Of a stretch of DNA of 8,296 bases, positions 1 through 6,336 are shown piece by piece. This stretch comes from an uncultured Collinsella sp. (GTDB lineage Bacteria > Actinomycetota > Coriobacteriia > Coriobacteriales > Coriobacteriaceae): NCBI GenBank assembly GCA_900547025.1, contig UREZ01000080.1, positions 1 through 8,296 on the forward strand, read 5' to 3'. Numbering within the stretch: position 1 is the stretch's first letter; each line of letters starts with the position of its first letter. The notes under the pieces were generated by a model. It ran no database searches. It had not been told where the DNA came from and saw only the letters and a list, made by a program, of their open reading frames with translations. The translations under genes and the position numbers were made by a program.

Positions 1-269
1 GGCTTGCCGCAGTGCCCAACGTTTCGATCTTTCATGCCGGCGGGCCGTTGTCGTGGGATATCGAGCTTGGCCGGGCCGGTGCGGGTGGCATCTCGTCCGT
101 GTCCGTTTCCGGCGAGGTCAAGCCGTTGCCTGTGATCGGTGCGTTTGCGCAGGCTATGGGTGGTACCGCCGAGGGCGGCTACGTTGAGCTCAAGGTCGAT
201 GTCTCGTATCAATCGCGTCCCGAATGGCTGGAGGGAGATTATGATTCGTGGATTGCTGCATGGGATTAA
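1..269 (+). CDS. 3' end of a small Tad/Flp pilus-assembly-like protein (partial)
   Basis: The frame is open from the first complete codon at position 3 to a TAA at 267-269, giving about 88 residues of C-terminus. The real start lies upstream: the GTG at 12 has no Shine-Dalgarno in front of it. The visible part has no membrane segment. It is rich in Gly, Val and Ser with alternating hydrophobic stretches, which suggests a beta-rich extracytoplasmic domain, and ends with an aromatic acidic tail (SRPEWLEGDYDSWIAAWD). I do not recognise a named domain. The tentative role, a TadE/TadF-like minor pseudopilin or accessory protein of the Flp pilus, is inferred from the next two genes, which carry TadG-like and TadE-like N-termini, and from the 29-nt overlap with the following start codon that implies coupled translation. 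Confidence 0.6.
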   Translation, partial: LAAVPNVSIFHAGGPLSWDIELGRAGAGGISSVSVSGEVKPLPVIGAFAQAMGGTAEGGYVELKVDVSYQSRPEWLEGDYDSWIAAWD

Positions 270-2394
270 GCGTTTCTGGTCTAGATGCGTTTTGACGCGC
301 CGTCCGAGCTGCCATCGCAAACGAGGCGGCTTTATGGGCCGCGCCGGTATCGACCTGTTTATCGAAGACGGTGCCTACACCACGCTTTCTTCTGCCGTGG
401 TCATCCTAGTGGTGCTCACGTTGTTGTTTTCGTCGACCGCGGCGATATGGAGCATGTCGCGTGCCGGGGATACCCAGGTGGCGGCCGATAGCGGCGCGCT
501 GGCGGGTGCCAACGTAGTGTCGTCCTATCACACGGCTGCCACGGTGGTTGATGCGAGCATCTTGAGTCTGGGGCTGGCGGGGTTTGCCACAATCGGGACG
601 GGCCTGGTCGCCATCCTCATCCCAGGTGCCGAATCAGTTGCCGGCAATATGGTCGACACCGGGATTGAGATCATTAAAACGCGCAACAAGTTTGCCAAAA
701 GCGCATCGGAAGGCTTACAGAAAATTGAGACGGCTCTGCCGTATCTGATCGCCGCGCGTGCCACGCAGGCGGTGTCGGCGCAGGATACCGATAGTGTGAC
801 CTATACCGGCACGGCGCTTGCCGTGCCCAGGACATCCGAGTCGGACTTCGCTGCGCTCAAAGGGTCCGAGATCTCGACCGATACCATTAAAGACACATCA
901 GATGATTTAGAGCGTGCGGCCGAGGAGCTGCGGAAGGCCTCGGAGGAGACGGCGAAGGCTAAAGAGCGCGCTTGGCTGGCGGATTGTGGTGGGTCGGACG
1001 AGAGTTCGATTGGCAAGTACTCGTGTATGTGGGAGCGTGCGAAAAAACTAGCAGAACTATCTGACAGTCAGAACCGTCATGAAAAGTCGAGCATCACATG
1101 GGAGCCGCAAATAGCGCTCGATCGCGCGAAAATCTATTACCGGCAGCGCTTGGCGAATGAAAAACCTCAGGGATCGAGCGTCGAGATGAAAGCGCAGTCA
1201 GCCGCTCGAAAAGCGTTCTATGCCTATGCGATTGAAGAGGTCGATCGAGCATACATAAAAGATGATGGTGAACGGTTTTCTGCCTATATCCCACTATTGC
1301 CGCGTGTCCCAAACGAGGTGCGGCCGACCGAGCTTTACACCGATGCTGCATGGCCTGTAAGCAACAATGACGGCAGAACATACCTGCATTATGGAGCCGA
1401 ATGCCCCGTCTATCAGAAAGGGACTCCGAGTGGGCTGGCATCTGTTGCTGATTATGATGGTCGTGATACATGCGAAGCGTGCGGCTTCGGCGTGGTTGCG
1501 CTTGGAAGCGCCCTTATGCCGCCTTCGTCCATCAGAAATGGCTTCGAATACCACTTCAATGAATTCAAAGAGGCTCTGGAAGACTACGTCGAATGCCGCA
1601 ACAAAGAACTCGAACTTGAGCGTCAGACCGAGGATGAGGCCGACCGTGCGGGCAATGCGTTTGACCAGGCCATTAAAGCGCTTTCCGGCGAGCGCCCGCG
1701 TATCGCCCCACCTGGACGCAACGGCGTGGTCGCATTTGCAGTTTCGGGTGACATTACCAGCCCCGATCAACTTAACTCCTCGTTTAACACGGCAGTCAGG
1801 CTTGGCGATCGCGGTGCTATCTCTGCCGCGGTGCTGGCGCCCGATGAGGCGACGGCGCAAAACAACGTGCTTTCGCGATTTTTCTCGACATTGAAGGAAC
1901 GCTCGGGCGGCGTTGCCGGCGTGCTCGACGGCGTCATGGATGTTTGGGGACGGCTGCTCGTGGGATACGGTGATATCCAAGGTTCGGCCGACGAACTTAT
2001 GGACGAGATGATTAAAGACCTAGGAGGGGGCAGCGGTGCGTTGGGCTCCATTGCATCGTGGCTCGGCGATACCGTTTCGGCGTCCGTGGCGGCGCTGGGT
2101 TTGGAACCGTGCGACTTGCGCCTGCGAAAGCCGGTGCTGACCGATTCCGCCAATGTCATTAAGAGTCCGGGGTCTGACATTGCGGGTCTTTCTCAAGCGC
2201 AAGACAAACTGCGAAGTATTCCGTTGGGCGTGACTGATCCCAAGGCGCTTTGCGAGGCGTTGGAATATCAAGTCGAACGCACCATTAGCGGTACGGTGTT
2301 CACACTTGCGGAGATTCCTCTGCCCGGCGGCGGCTCCATCCCGCTCACCGTCGATGTCGCCACGCTGGTTGGCGCTCTGGGCGGTGGGTCGTAA
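241..2394 (+). CDS. Large TadG-like Flp pilus-assembly protein
   Basis: This encodes 717 aa from the ATG at 241, chosen because GGAGG at 230-234 lies 6 nt upstream. The ATG at 334 (686 aa, weak GAGG at 323-326) is a real alternative. After a basic, cytoplasmic-looking N-terminus comes a membrane segment at about residues 49-70, then DTQVAADSGALAGANVV at 77-93. That layout (DGA, hydrophobic helix, then an AADxxALAGA block) is the hallmark of TadE/TadG-like pilus-assembly proteins, which sit in the cell envelope. A second hydrophobic stretch lies at about 105-130. A charged, probably coiled-coil helix begins near residue 220. A Cys-containing region (AECPVY, TCEACGFG, YVECRNKE) follows. The C-terminal part is Gly/Ala-rich. 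It is much longer than the small TadE/TadF pseudopilins. The stop shares one base with the next start (TAATG). The Tad assignment is fairly sure; the role of the large ectodomain is unknown. Confidence 0.75.
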   Translation: MIRGLLHGIKRFWSRCVLTRRPSCHRKRGGFMGRAGIDLFIEDGAYTTLSSAVVILVVLTLLFSSTAAIWSMSRAGDTQVAADSGALAGANVVSSYHTAATVVDASILSLGLAGFATIGTGLVAILIPGAESVAGNMVDTGIEIIKTRNKFAKSASEGLQKIETALPYLIAARATQAVSAQDTDSVTYTGTALAVPRTSESDFAALKGSEISTDTIKDTSDDLERAAEELRKASEETAKAKERAWLADCGGSDESSIGKYSCMWERAKKLAELSDSQNRHEKSSITWEPQIALDRAKIYYRQRLANEKPQGSSVEMKAQSAARKAFYAYAIEEVDRAYIKDDGERFSAYIPLLPRVPNEVRPTELYTDAAWPVSNNDGRTYLHYGAECPVYQKGTPSGLASVADYDGRDTCEACGFGVVALGSALMPPSSIRNGFEYHFNEFKEALEDYVECRNKELELERQTEDEADRAGNAFDQAIKALSGERPRIAPPGRNGVVAFAVSGDITSPDQLNSSFNTAVRLGDRGAISAAVLAPDEATAQNNVLSRFFSTLKERSGGVAGVLDGVMDVWGRLLVGYGDIQGSADELMDEMIKDLGGGSGALGSIASWLGDTVSASVAALGLEPCDLRLRKPVLTDSANVIKSPGSDIAGLSQAQDKLRSIPLGVTDPKALCEALEYQVERTISGTVFTLAEIPLPGGGSIPLTVDVATLVGALGGGS

Positions 2395-2870
2395 TGAGTA
2401 TCCGCATGCGTCTGCGCGAGGAGCGCGCCCAAGCGACGGTGGAGATGGCAGTGGTTACGCCCGTTTTGCTGGTGCTGGCGCTCATCGTGTACAACGTCAT
2501 GATCTTTGCCGGCGCTGTCGCGCGCTTCGACCGCGTGGTACCCGACATCGTGCTGGCGCACGCTGTGGCGCCGGGCGGGGAGGGTGACGAGAGCTCTGCC
2601 GATGCCTCGGCGACGGTTCAGACTCAAATTCTGAATGCCATGGAAGGCTATGACTTGCAGATCGAAGTGTCGAGCGAGCAAGGCGCGGAGGCATCGGATG
2701 GTGGCCTGCTCTCCCTATCCGGTACGTTTAGGACCTACACCTGCACCATGCACTATGAGCCGTGGCCGACTTCTCTCAGCATCGCTGGCGTTCCGCTGGG
2801 GGCGCCGACAACGTTGTCGCACGAGCGTGCGGTGACGGTCGATCCATGGCGTCCGGGGGTGGTCATGTGA
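2394..2870 (+). CDS. TadE-like pseudopilin
   Basis: This encodes 158 aa. The start overlaps the TadG-like stop by one base (TAATG) and has only a weak G-rich stretch upstream, so translation is probably coupled. A short basic leader (MSIRMRLREER) is followed by AQATVEMAVVTPVLLVLALIV. This is the typical prepilin-like junction of TadE proteins: small residues, a Glu about five residues after the putative cleavage point, then one long hydrophobic helix (about residues 17-42). TadE-family pseudopilins are processed by the prepilin peptidase and act in the envelope in assembling the Flp pilus. The rest (about 45-158) is a polar ectodomain with acidic and Ser-rich stretches, one Cys (YTCTM) and no recognisable catalytic motif. 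Which Tad subtype it belongs to (TadE or TadF) cannot be settled from this window. Confidence 0.8.
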   Translation: MSIRMRLREERAQATVEMAVVTPVLLVLALIVYNVMIFAGAVARFDRVVPDIVLAHAVAPGGEGDESSADASATVQTQILNAMEGYDLQIEVSSEQGAEASDGGLLSLSGTFRTYTCTMHYEPWPTSLSIAGVPLGAPTTLSHERAVTVDPWRPGVVM

Positions 2871-3226
2871 CCGCGGTCTCGTCCTACATCGCCTACGCGC
2901 GGGCACTCAATAGGCTGGGTTGGACGCCGGCCGAGTTTGTGGTGGCGGAGTCGTTTGCCGTGCGCCTGCGCGGCATGCTGGGACGGCGTCCGGTTGCCGC
3001 CAACGGCCTGCCGCTCGTCATGGCGTTTCCACGCTGCTCTTCGGTCCATACGTGTTTTATGGCCTATCCCATCGACATCGCCTTCATCGATGCACGCGGC
3101 AATATCCTCGCGCGCTACGAAAACGTATGTCCCTGGTGTATGTGCTCCTGCCCCGGCGCCTGGGCGGTATTGGAACGCCCTTCAATCCTCGCTACACCTC
3201 CCGCCCTCCAACAAGTGCCGGCGTAA
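2867..3226 (+). CDS. DUF192 family protein with a cysteine cluster
   Basis: This encodes 119 aa from a GTG that overlaps the TadE-like stop (ATGTGA) and has GGGGGTGG at 2855-2862 upstream. The in-frame ATG at 2846 would add seven residues. The order of elements fits DUF192: AESFAVRLRGMLGR (27-40), LPLVMAFPRCSSVHTCFM (48-65), then PIDIAFIDARGNIL (68-81) and GAWAVLE (97-103). DUF192 proteins are small beta-rich proteins of unsettled function. No signal peptide is visible. Two things are odd. The segment just before GAWAVLE reads VCPWCMCSCPGA, so with C57 and C63 there are six cysteines in a 119-aa protein. The usual C-terminal Gly-Asp tail of the family is replaced by a Pro-rich end. Its position as last gene of a coupled Tad cluster suggests a link to pilus assembly, but that is inference. 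Confidence 0.75.
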   Translation: MTAVSSYIAYARALNRLGWTPAEFVVAESFAVRLRGMLGRRPVAANGLPLVMAFPRCSSVHTCFMAYPIDIAFIDARGNILARYENVCPWCMCSCPGAWAVLERPSILATPPALQQVPA

Positions 3227-3245
3227 GAGATTGGCGACAGCGGAC

Positions 3246-3260
3246 TTTCGTCATACGAAA
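3246..3260. promoter_or_regulatory. Inverted repeat, candidate toxin-antitoxin operator
   Basis: TTTCGT (3246-3251) and ACGAAA (3255-3260) form a perfect 6-bp inverted repeat around CAT. It lies about 25 nt in front of the first gene of the toxin-antitoxin pair, in the short gap after the DUF192 gene. Ribbon-helix-helix antitoxins commonly repress their own operon by binding such palindromes, so this is a plausible operator. A weak promoter match overlaps it (TTGGCG at 3231-3236, TACGAA at 3254-3259, spacing 17). The operator role is inferred. Confidence 0.35.
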
Positions 3261-3285
3261 TTGGGTAAGATGGAGGAGAAGATGC

Positions 3286-3552
3286 ATGGATGTTGAGATC
3301 CATCCCAACGCTAAAAAGCACCTGACGGAAAAGCAGGTACTAGGTGCCTGGTTCGCGGTTACTGAGTGCATTCGCCGCGAGTCGGAGGACGAGCCGCCGA
3401 GATGGCTTGCCATTGGATGGCTTCCAGATGGTCGAAGTGTGGAACTTGTTGCGGTCGAACTAATTCGTGGATGGCTCATTATTCATGCCCTGTCTCCGGT
3501 TCAGAAGAAATTCTGGCAAGAGATCGAGCGAGCTCGGCAGAGGGGTCGATGA
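3286..3552 (+). CDS. Probable toxin of a type II toxin-antitoxin pair
   Basis: This encodes 88 aa. Three ATGs stand close together (3282, 3286, 3290); only 3286 opens this frame, with GGAGG at 3272-3276, 9 nt upstream. The frame is also open upstream into the DUF192 gene but without codon sense there. The protein begins DVEIHPNAKKHLTEKQV (2-18), followed by a short helix region, then PPRWLAIGWLPDGRSVELVAVEL (37-59), WLIIHALSP (63-71) and a basic helical tail (KKFWQEIERARQRGR). An HPNAKKH start, a beta-strand core with a DGR turn and a basic end recall small BrnT/RelE-like RNase toxins, but I cannot assign it firmly to either family. The 4-nt overlap with a ribbon-helix-helix gene is the main support for a toxin role. 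If active it would cut mRNA in the cytoplasm; that is inference from the possible families. Confidence 0.6.
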   Translation: MDVEIHPNAKKHLTEKQVLGAWFAVTECIRRESEDEPPRWLAIGWLPDGRSVELVAVELIRGWLIIHALSPVQKKFWQEIERARQRGR

Positions 3553-3836
3553 TGAGCAAGACGTATACGGCCGCTAATGGTCAGGTTGTAACGGATGAAA
3601 TGATTGACGCGTGGTGCGAGTCGTACGAGCGCGGAGAGTTACCGGATGGCGAACACACCGTTGGTGGGATCGTGCATGGACGGCCCCCGCTCTCAGGTGA
3701 GGGGACGGCAACGCTGTCGGTCAAGATTCCTCTGGGAATGAAGGAGGCCATTCGTCGACGGGCGGCTGCCGAGGGGATGACGCCAAGTGAGTTTGCCCGT
3801 GCGGCTCTGAGCGAAAAACTTCTTGCTGCCGACTGA
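3549..3836 (+). CDS. Ribbon-helix-helix antitoxin
   Basis: This encodes 95 aa from the ATG at 3549, which overlaps the toxin stop; a second ATG at 3552 would give 94 aa. AGAGGGG at 3539-3545 can serve either. The C-terminal part has the ribbon-helix-helix pattern of CopG/Arc-type DNA-binding proteins: a strand with alternating residues (TATLSVKIP, 53-61), helix A (LGMKEAIRRRAAAEG), the turn GMTPSEF (76-82) and helix B (EFARAALSEKLL). The N-terminal half (YTAANGQVVTDEMIDAWCESYERGE, then a GGIVHGRPPLSGEG linker) probably contacts the toxin. In such modules the antitoxin neutralises the toxin and represses the shared promoter. Here the order is toxin first, antitoxin second, the reverse of the commonest arrangement. 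The fold call is firm; the pairing is inferred from overlap and context. Confidence 0.75.
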   Translation: MMSKTYTAANGQVVTDEMIDAWCESYERGELPDGEHTVGGIVHGRPPLSGEGTATLSVKIPLGMKEAIRRRAAAEGMTPSEFARAALSEKLLAAD

Positions 3837-3876
3837 TGCCTCTGACGTGCCGATTTATAGAACCGAGGCTGTGCTC

Positions 3877-3927
3877 AAAAACTTTTTTAAAATTCTCGGT
3901 TGACCGGAACGCGTCCTTGGTTATACT
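3877..3927 (+). promoter_or_regulatory. tRNA-Phe promoter with UP-element-like block
   Basis: The -35 box is TTGACC (3900-3905) and the -10 box is TATACT (3922-3927), with a 16-nt spacer. Just upstream, AAAAACTTTTTTAAAATT (3877-3894) closely follows the A-tract/T-tract pattern of the bacterial UP element, which binds the RNA polymerase alpha C-terminal domain at stable-RNA promoters. The likely start is near 3934, about 26 nt before the tRNA. The block stands out in otherwise GC-rich DNA. A 7-bp inverted repeat (AACCGAG 3861-3867, CTCGGTT 3895-3901) encloses it. Confidence 0.75.
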
Positions 3928-3933
3928 AATCAA

Positions 3934-3948
3934 GCCTTGAAACAAGGC
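3934..3948 (+). other. Small hairpin in the tRNA-Phe leader
   Basis: GCCTTG (3934-3939) and CAAGGC (3943-3948) pair perfectly around AAA. It begins at about the predicted transcription start and ends 11 nt before the tRNA. It has no U-tract, so it is not a terminator. It could protect the 5' end of the precursor or guide its processing; neither is shown. Confidence 0.4.
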
Positions 3949-3959
3949 ACACCTCAAAT

Positions 3960-4032
<73 letters not shown>

Positions 4033-4045
4033 CCTTGAATTGACT

Positions 4046-4075
4046 AGGACCTCTGCAAAGGGGTCCTTTTCTTTT
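4046..4075 (+). terminator. Intrinsic terminator of the tRNA-Phe unit
   Basis: A 9-bp stem (AGGACCTCT 4046-4054 with AGGGGTCCT 4059-4067, one G-T pair) is closed by a GCAA tetraloop of the stable GNRA type and followed by TTTTCTTTT. It ends transcription 14 nt after the tRNA, so tRNA-Phe forms its own transcription unit. Confidence 0.85.
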
Positions 4076-4215
4076 ATGTGGACCCGCGGAAAATGCATCC
4101 CAGTCTTTTGCGAAAAACGGGACGCGCTTTCCGGCGCTTACTTCCGACGTGCGTGCACATCTCGGCGCGCCATCTCGGGCCCGCTCAGACATTCCTCCCG
4201 CTTTTGCGCCACTTT

Positions 4216-4255
4216 ACAGACCGTTCGGTCGTCTGTCCGCACGCGCGGGTATACT
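4216..4255 (+). promoter_or_regulatory. Palindrome plus -10 box in front of the GH5-like gene
   Basis: The core GACCG-TT-CGGTC (4219-4230) is a perfect palindrome. It is flanked by ACAGAC (4216-4221) and GTCTGT (4231-4236), which also pair, with one extra G on the right side. An ACCGnnCGGT core inside AGAC/GTCT arms resembles operators of TetR-family repressors. A good -10 box, TATACT (4250-4255), follows 13 nt later, so the palindrome would cover the -35 region, where no good -35 hexamer is visible. The upstream stretch from 4076 to 4215 shows nothing I recognise. The regulatory role is inferred. Confidence 0.4.
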
Positions 4256-4284
4256 CAAAACGATACTTTTCCTATGCAATACGA

Positions 4285-4301
4285 TGCAGGCTCGGCCTGC
4301 A
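4285..4301 (+). other. Leader stem-loop before the RBS of the GH5-like gene
   Basis: TGCAGGC (4285-4291) and GCCTGCA (4295-4301) pair perfectly around TCG. The hairpin ends 7 nt before the ribosome binding site AAGGGGG (4309-4315). It could stabilise the mRNA or tune translation; there is no U-tract, so it is not a terminator. Confidence 0.4.
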
Positions 4302-4320
4302 CGATCCGAAGGGGGCAGTG

Positions 4321-5382
4321 ATGGAGAGGATACTCGGCGTTAATCTCTCTGGCTGGTTTATTCCCGAGCCTTGGGTGACCCCGTCGCTATACGCGGCGAC
4401 CGGTGCATCCAATGCGGCCGAGCTGCAGGAGGCCATGGGCACCGCCGCCTATAACGAGCGCATGCGCCGTCATTACGAGACGTTTGTGAGCGAGGATGAT
4501 TTCCGTCGCATGGCGCAGATCGGCCTCAACGCCGTGCGCCTGCCGGTGCCTTGGTATGCCTTTGGCTCACAGGAGTCCGATGCCTCCTACATCTCGGTTG
4601 TCGATTACATCGACCGCGCGATTGAGTGGGCTGCCAAGTACAACATTCGCGTGCTGCTTGATCTGGCGACTGTGCCCGGTGGCCAGGGCGATTCCAACGA
4701 TTCGCCCGCCACGCCGGAGGCTGTTGCCGAGTGGCATTCGTCCACTAACGGCCGCCATGTCGCGCTCGACGTGCTCGAGCGCTTGGCCGAGCGTTACGGC
4801 GAGGCCGAGAGCCTGCTGGGCATTGAGCTGCTGGATACGCCGCAGATGAGTGTCCGCAAGAGTCTCTTTGCCATGACGGATGGCATTCCGGCTCACTACT
4901 TGCGCAATTTCTATCGCGATGCCTACGAGCTCGTCCGTTCGTATATGCCCGAGGATAAGATCGTCGTCTTTTCGTCTTCGGGACATCCCAGCGAGTGGAA
5001 GCATTTTATGCGCGGCGCCAAGTACAAGAACGTCTACATGGACCTTCACCTGTACCATTACCGCGACGAGTATGCGCTCGACATCACGAGCCCCCGCGGG
5101 CTGACGACGGCGATCTCGCGCAACAAGCGCGAGCTTAAAGAAGCAATTTCGGCAGGGTTCCCCGTGCTGGTGGGCGAATGGTCGGGCGCGGCGATCTTTG
5201 CCAACTCGTCGGTTACGCCCGAGGGACGCAATGCCTATGAGCGCGTGTTTATCGCCAACCAGCTGGCTTCGTTTGCGCCGGCTGCCGGTTGGTTCTTCCA
5301 AACGTGGAAGACCGAGAAGCGCATTGCAGCATGGGATGCCCGCGCGGCGCTCGGTACGCTCGAGCGCGGCATGATTGAATAG
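4321..5382 (+). CDS. GH5-type glycoside hydrolase homologue, active site altered
   Basis: This encodes 353 aa. The ATG at 4321 is chosen for AAGGGGG at 4309-4315; the open frame reaches 4078 but crosses the promoter and tRNA-distal region. GVNLSGWFIPEPWVTPSLY (6-24) and DFRRMAQIGLNAVRLPVPW (60-78, R73) match the start of exo-beta-1,3-glucanase-like GH5 proteins. DLHLYHY (241-247) keeps the active-site His/Tyr strand, and LVGEWSG has the nucleophile Glu (E286). Where the family has LLNEP, this protein has LLDTP (D172-T173-P174), so the acid/base Glu is Thr. The DLHGAPGSQ motif reads DLATVPGGQ, losing its His at residue 116. No signal peptide is present, so it is probably cytoplasmic. It may be a sugar-binding pseudoenzyme or have altered chemistry. 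It ends 6 nt before rsmI and is probably co-transcribed with it. Confidence 0.8.
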   Translation: MERILGVNLSGWFIPEPWVTPSLYAATGASNAAELQEAMGTAAYNERMRRHYETFVSEDDFRRMAQIGLNAVRLPVPWYAFGSQESDASYISVVDYIDRAIEWAAKYNIRVLLDLATVPGGQGDSNDSPATPEAVAEWHSSTNGRHVALDVLERLAERYGEAESLLGIELLDTPQMSVRKSLFAMTDGIPAHYLRNFYRDAYELVRSYMPEDKIVVFSSSGHPSEWKHFMRGAKYKNVYMDLHLYHYRDEYALDITSPRGLTTAISRNKRELKEAISAGFPVLVGEWSGAAIFANSSVTPEGRNAYERVFIANQLASFAPAAGWFFQTWKTEKRIAAWDARAALGTLERGMIE

Positions 5383-5388
5383 GTTGAT

Positions 5389-6267
5389 ATGACGCAAAAC
5401 AGCGCCCATACGGGCAAACTCTATGTGGTCGGCACGCCCATCGGCAACCTGGGCGACCTGTCCCCGCGCGTTGGCGAGGCCTTTGCCGCCGCCGATGCCA
5501 TTTGCTGCGAAGACACGCGTGTGACGTCAAAGCTGCTGATGCACCTGGGCATTTCCAAGCCGCTTGTCCGTTGCGACGAGAATGTGATCGCCAGTCGCGC
5601 CGCCGGCCTGGTCGACCGCCTGCTGGCGGGGGAGACCCTCGCCTTTGCCTCGGACGCCGGCATGCCGAGTGTGTCCGACCCCGGCCAGGTGCTGGTCGAG
5701 GCAGCGCGTGAGGCCGATGTGCCCGTAGAAGTTATTCCCGGGCCCTCTGCTTGCGTCACGGCGCTCGTTTCGTCCGGCATTCCCTGCGAGCATTTTTTCT
5801 TCGAGGGCTTTTTGGACCGAAAGCACGGCGACCGCGTGCGCCGTTTGCAGCGCCTTGCCGTAGTACCCGGCGCGCTCATCTTCTACGAGTCTCCACATCG
5901 CATCGTGGCGACGCTCGAGGCCGTGGCGGAGGTCTTTCCCCAGCGTGAGGTTGCCGTCTGCCGCGAACTCACCAAGCTGCACGAGGAGGTCTTGCGCGGG
6001 CCCGCTGCCCAGCTCGCCGAGGAGCTGCGTGCTCGCGGCGAGGTAAAGGGCGAGATTGCGCTGGTCATCGCGCCGCCGAGCGAGGACGAGGAGGCTGGCA
6101 TCGTACCGGTTGGCGCCGCGGCAGCGGATCCCGACGAGGCCCTGCGCGAGGATATCCGCGCCGCGCTCGAGGAGGGGGAGCCCGCCTCTGCGGTGGCCAA
6201 GCGCCTGTCTCAGAAGTATTCGCGCCGCAAGCGCGATGTCTATGCCATGGTGCTCGATATGCAATAG
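5389..6267 (+). CDS. rsmI: 16S rRNA (cytidine1402-2'-O)-methyltransferase RsmI
   Basis: This encodes 292 aa, a normal length for the family. RsmI uses S-adenosylmethionine to methylate the 2'-OH of C1402 in the ribosomal P site, in the cytoplasm. Visible family motifs, in order, are LYVVGTPIGNLGDLSPR (11-27), CCEDTRVTSKLL (39-50), FASDAGMPSVSDPG (86-99, the SAM-site loop), VIPGPSACVTALVSSG (115-130), FFFEGFLDRK (136-145), IFYESPHRI (164-172) and CRELTKLHEE (191-200). The C-terminal 60 residues are an acidic linker and a basic helical tail (KRLSQKYSRRKRDVYAM). The start has only a weak AGG at 5381-5383 and lies 6 nt after the GH5-like stop, so it probably depends on translation of that gene. 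Nothing looks broken. Confidence 0.95.
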   Translation: MTQNSAHTGKLYVVGTPIGNLGDLSPRVGEAFAAADAICCEDTRVTSKLLMHLGISKPLVRCDENVIASRAAGLVDRLLAGETLAFASDAGMPSVSDPGQVLVEAAREADVPVEVIPGPSACVTALVSSGIPCEHFFFEGFLDRKHGDRVRRLQRLAVVPGALIFYESPHRIVATLEAVAEVFPQREVAVCRELTKLHEEVLRGPAAQLAEELRARGEVKGEIALVIAPPSEDEEAGIVPVGAAAADPDEALREDIRAALEEGEPASAVAKRLSQKYSRRKRDVYAMVLDMQ

Positions 6268-6336
6268 ATGGAGGATATCCAGCCCTTGCGCTAGAATCAT
6301 CCCCTGTATGCAACGTTTTTCTGGAGGACAAACCCC

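Noticed and set aside
1294..1980. 228-codon open frame on the - strand
   Set aside because: It is antisense to the TadG-like gene, has no recognisable motif and no convincing RBS or neighbour support.
2920..3285. Upstream extension of the toxin frame
   Set aside because: It overlaps the DUF192 coding region in another frame and lacks an RBS; the ATG at 3286 has GGAGG in front.
4078..4320. N-terminal extension of the GH5-like protein
   Set aside because: It would begin just after the terminator and cross the -10 box and leader hairpin, has no RBS and no signal-peptide character; the start at 4321 has a good RBS and the family motif begins at once.
6268..6336. Promoter for metG
   Set aside because: TAGAAT at 6292-6297 could be a -10 box, but no acceptable -35 lies at the right distance, so it is not listed as a feature.
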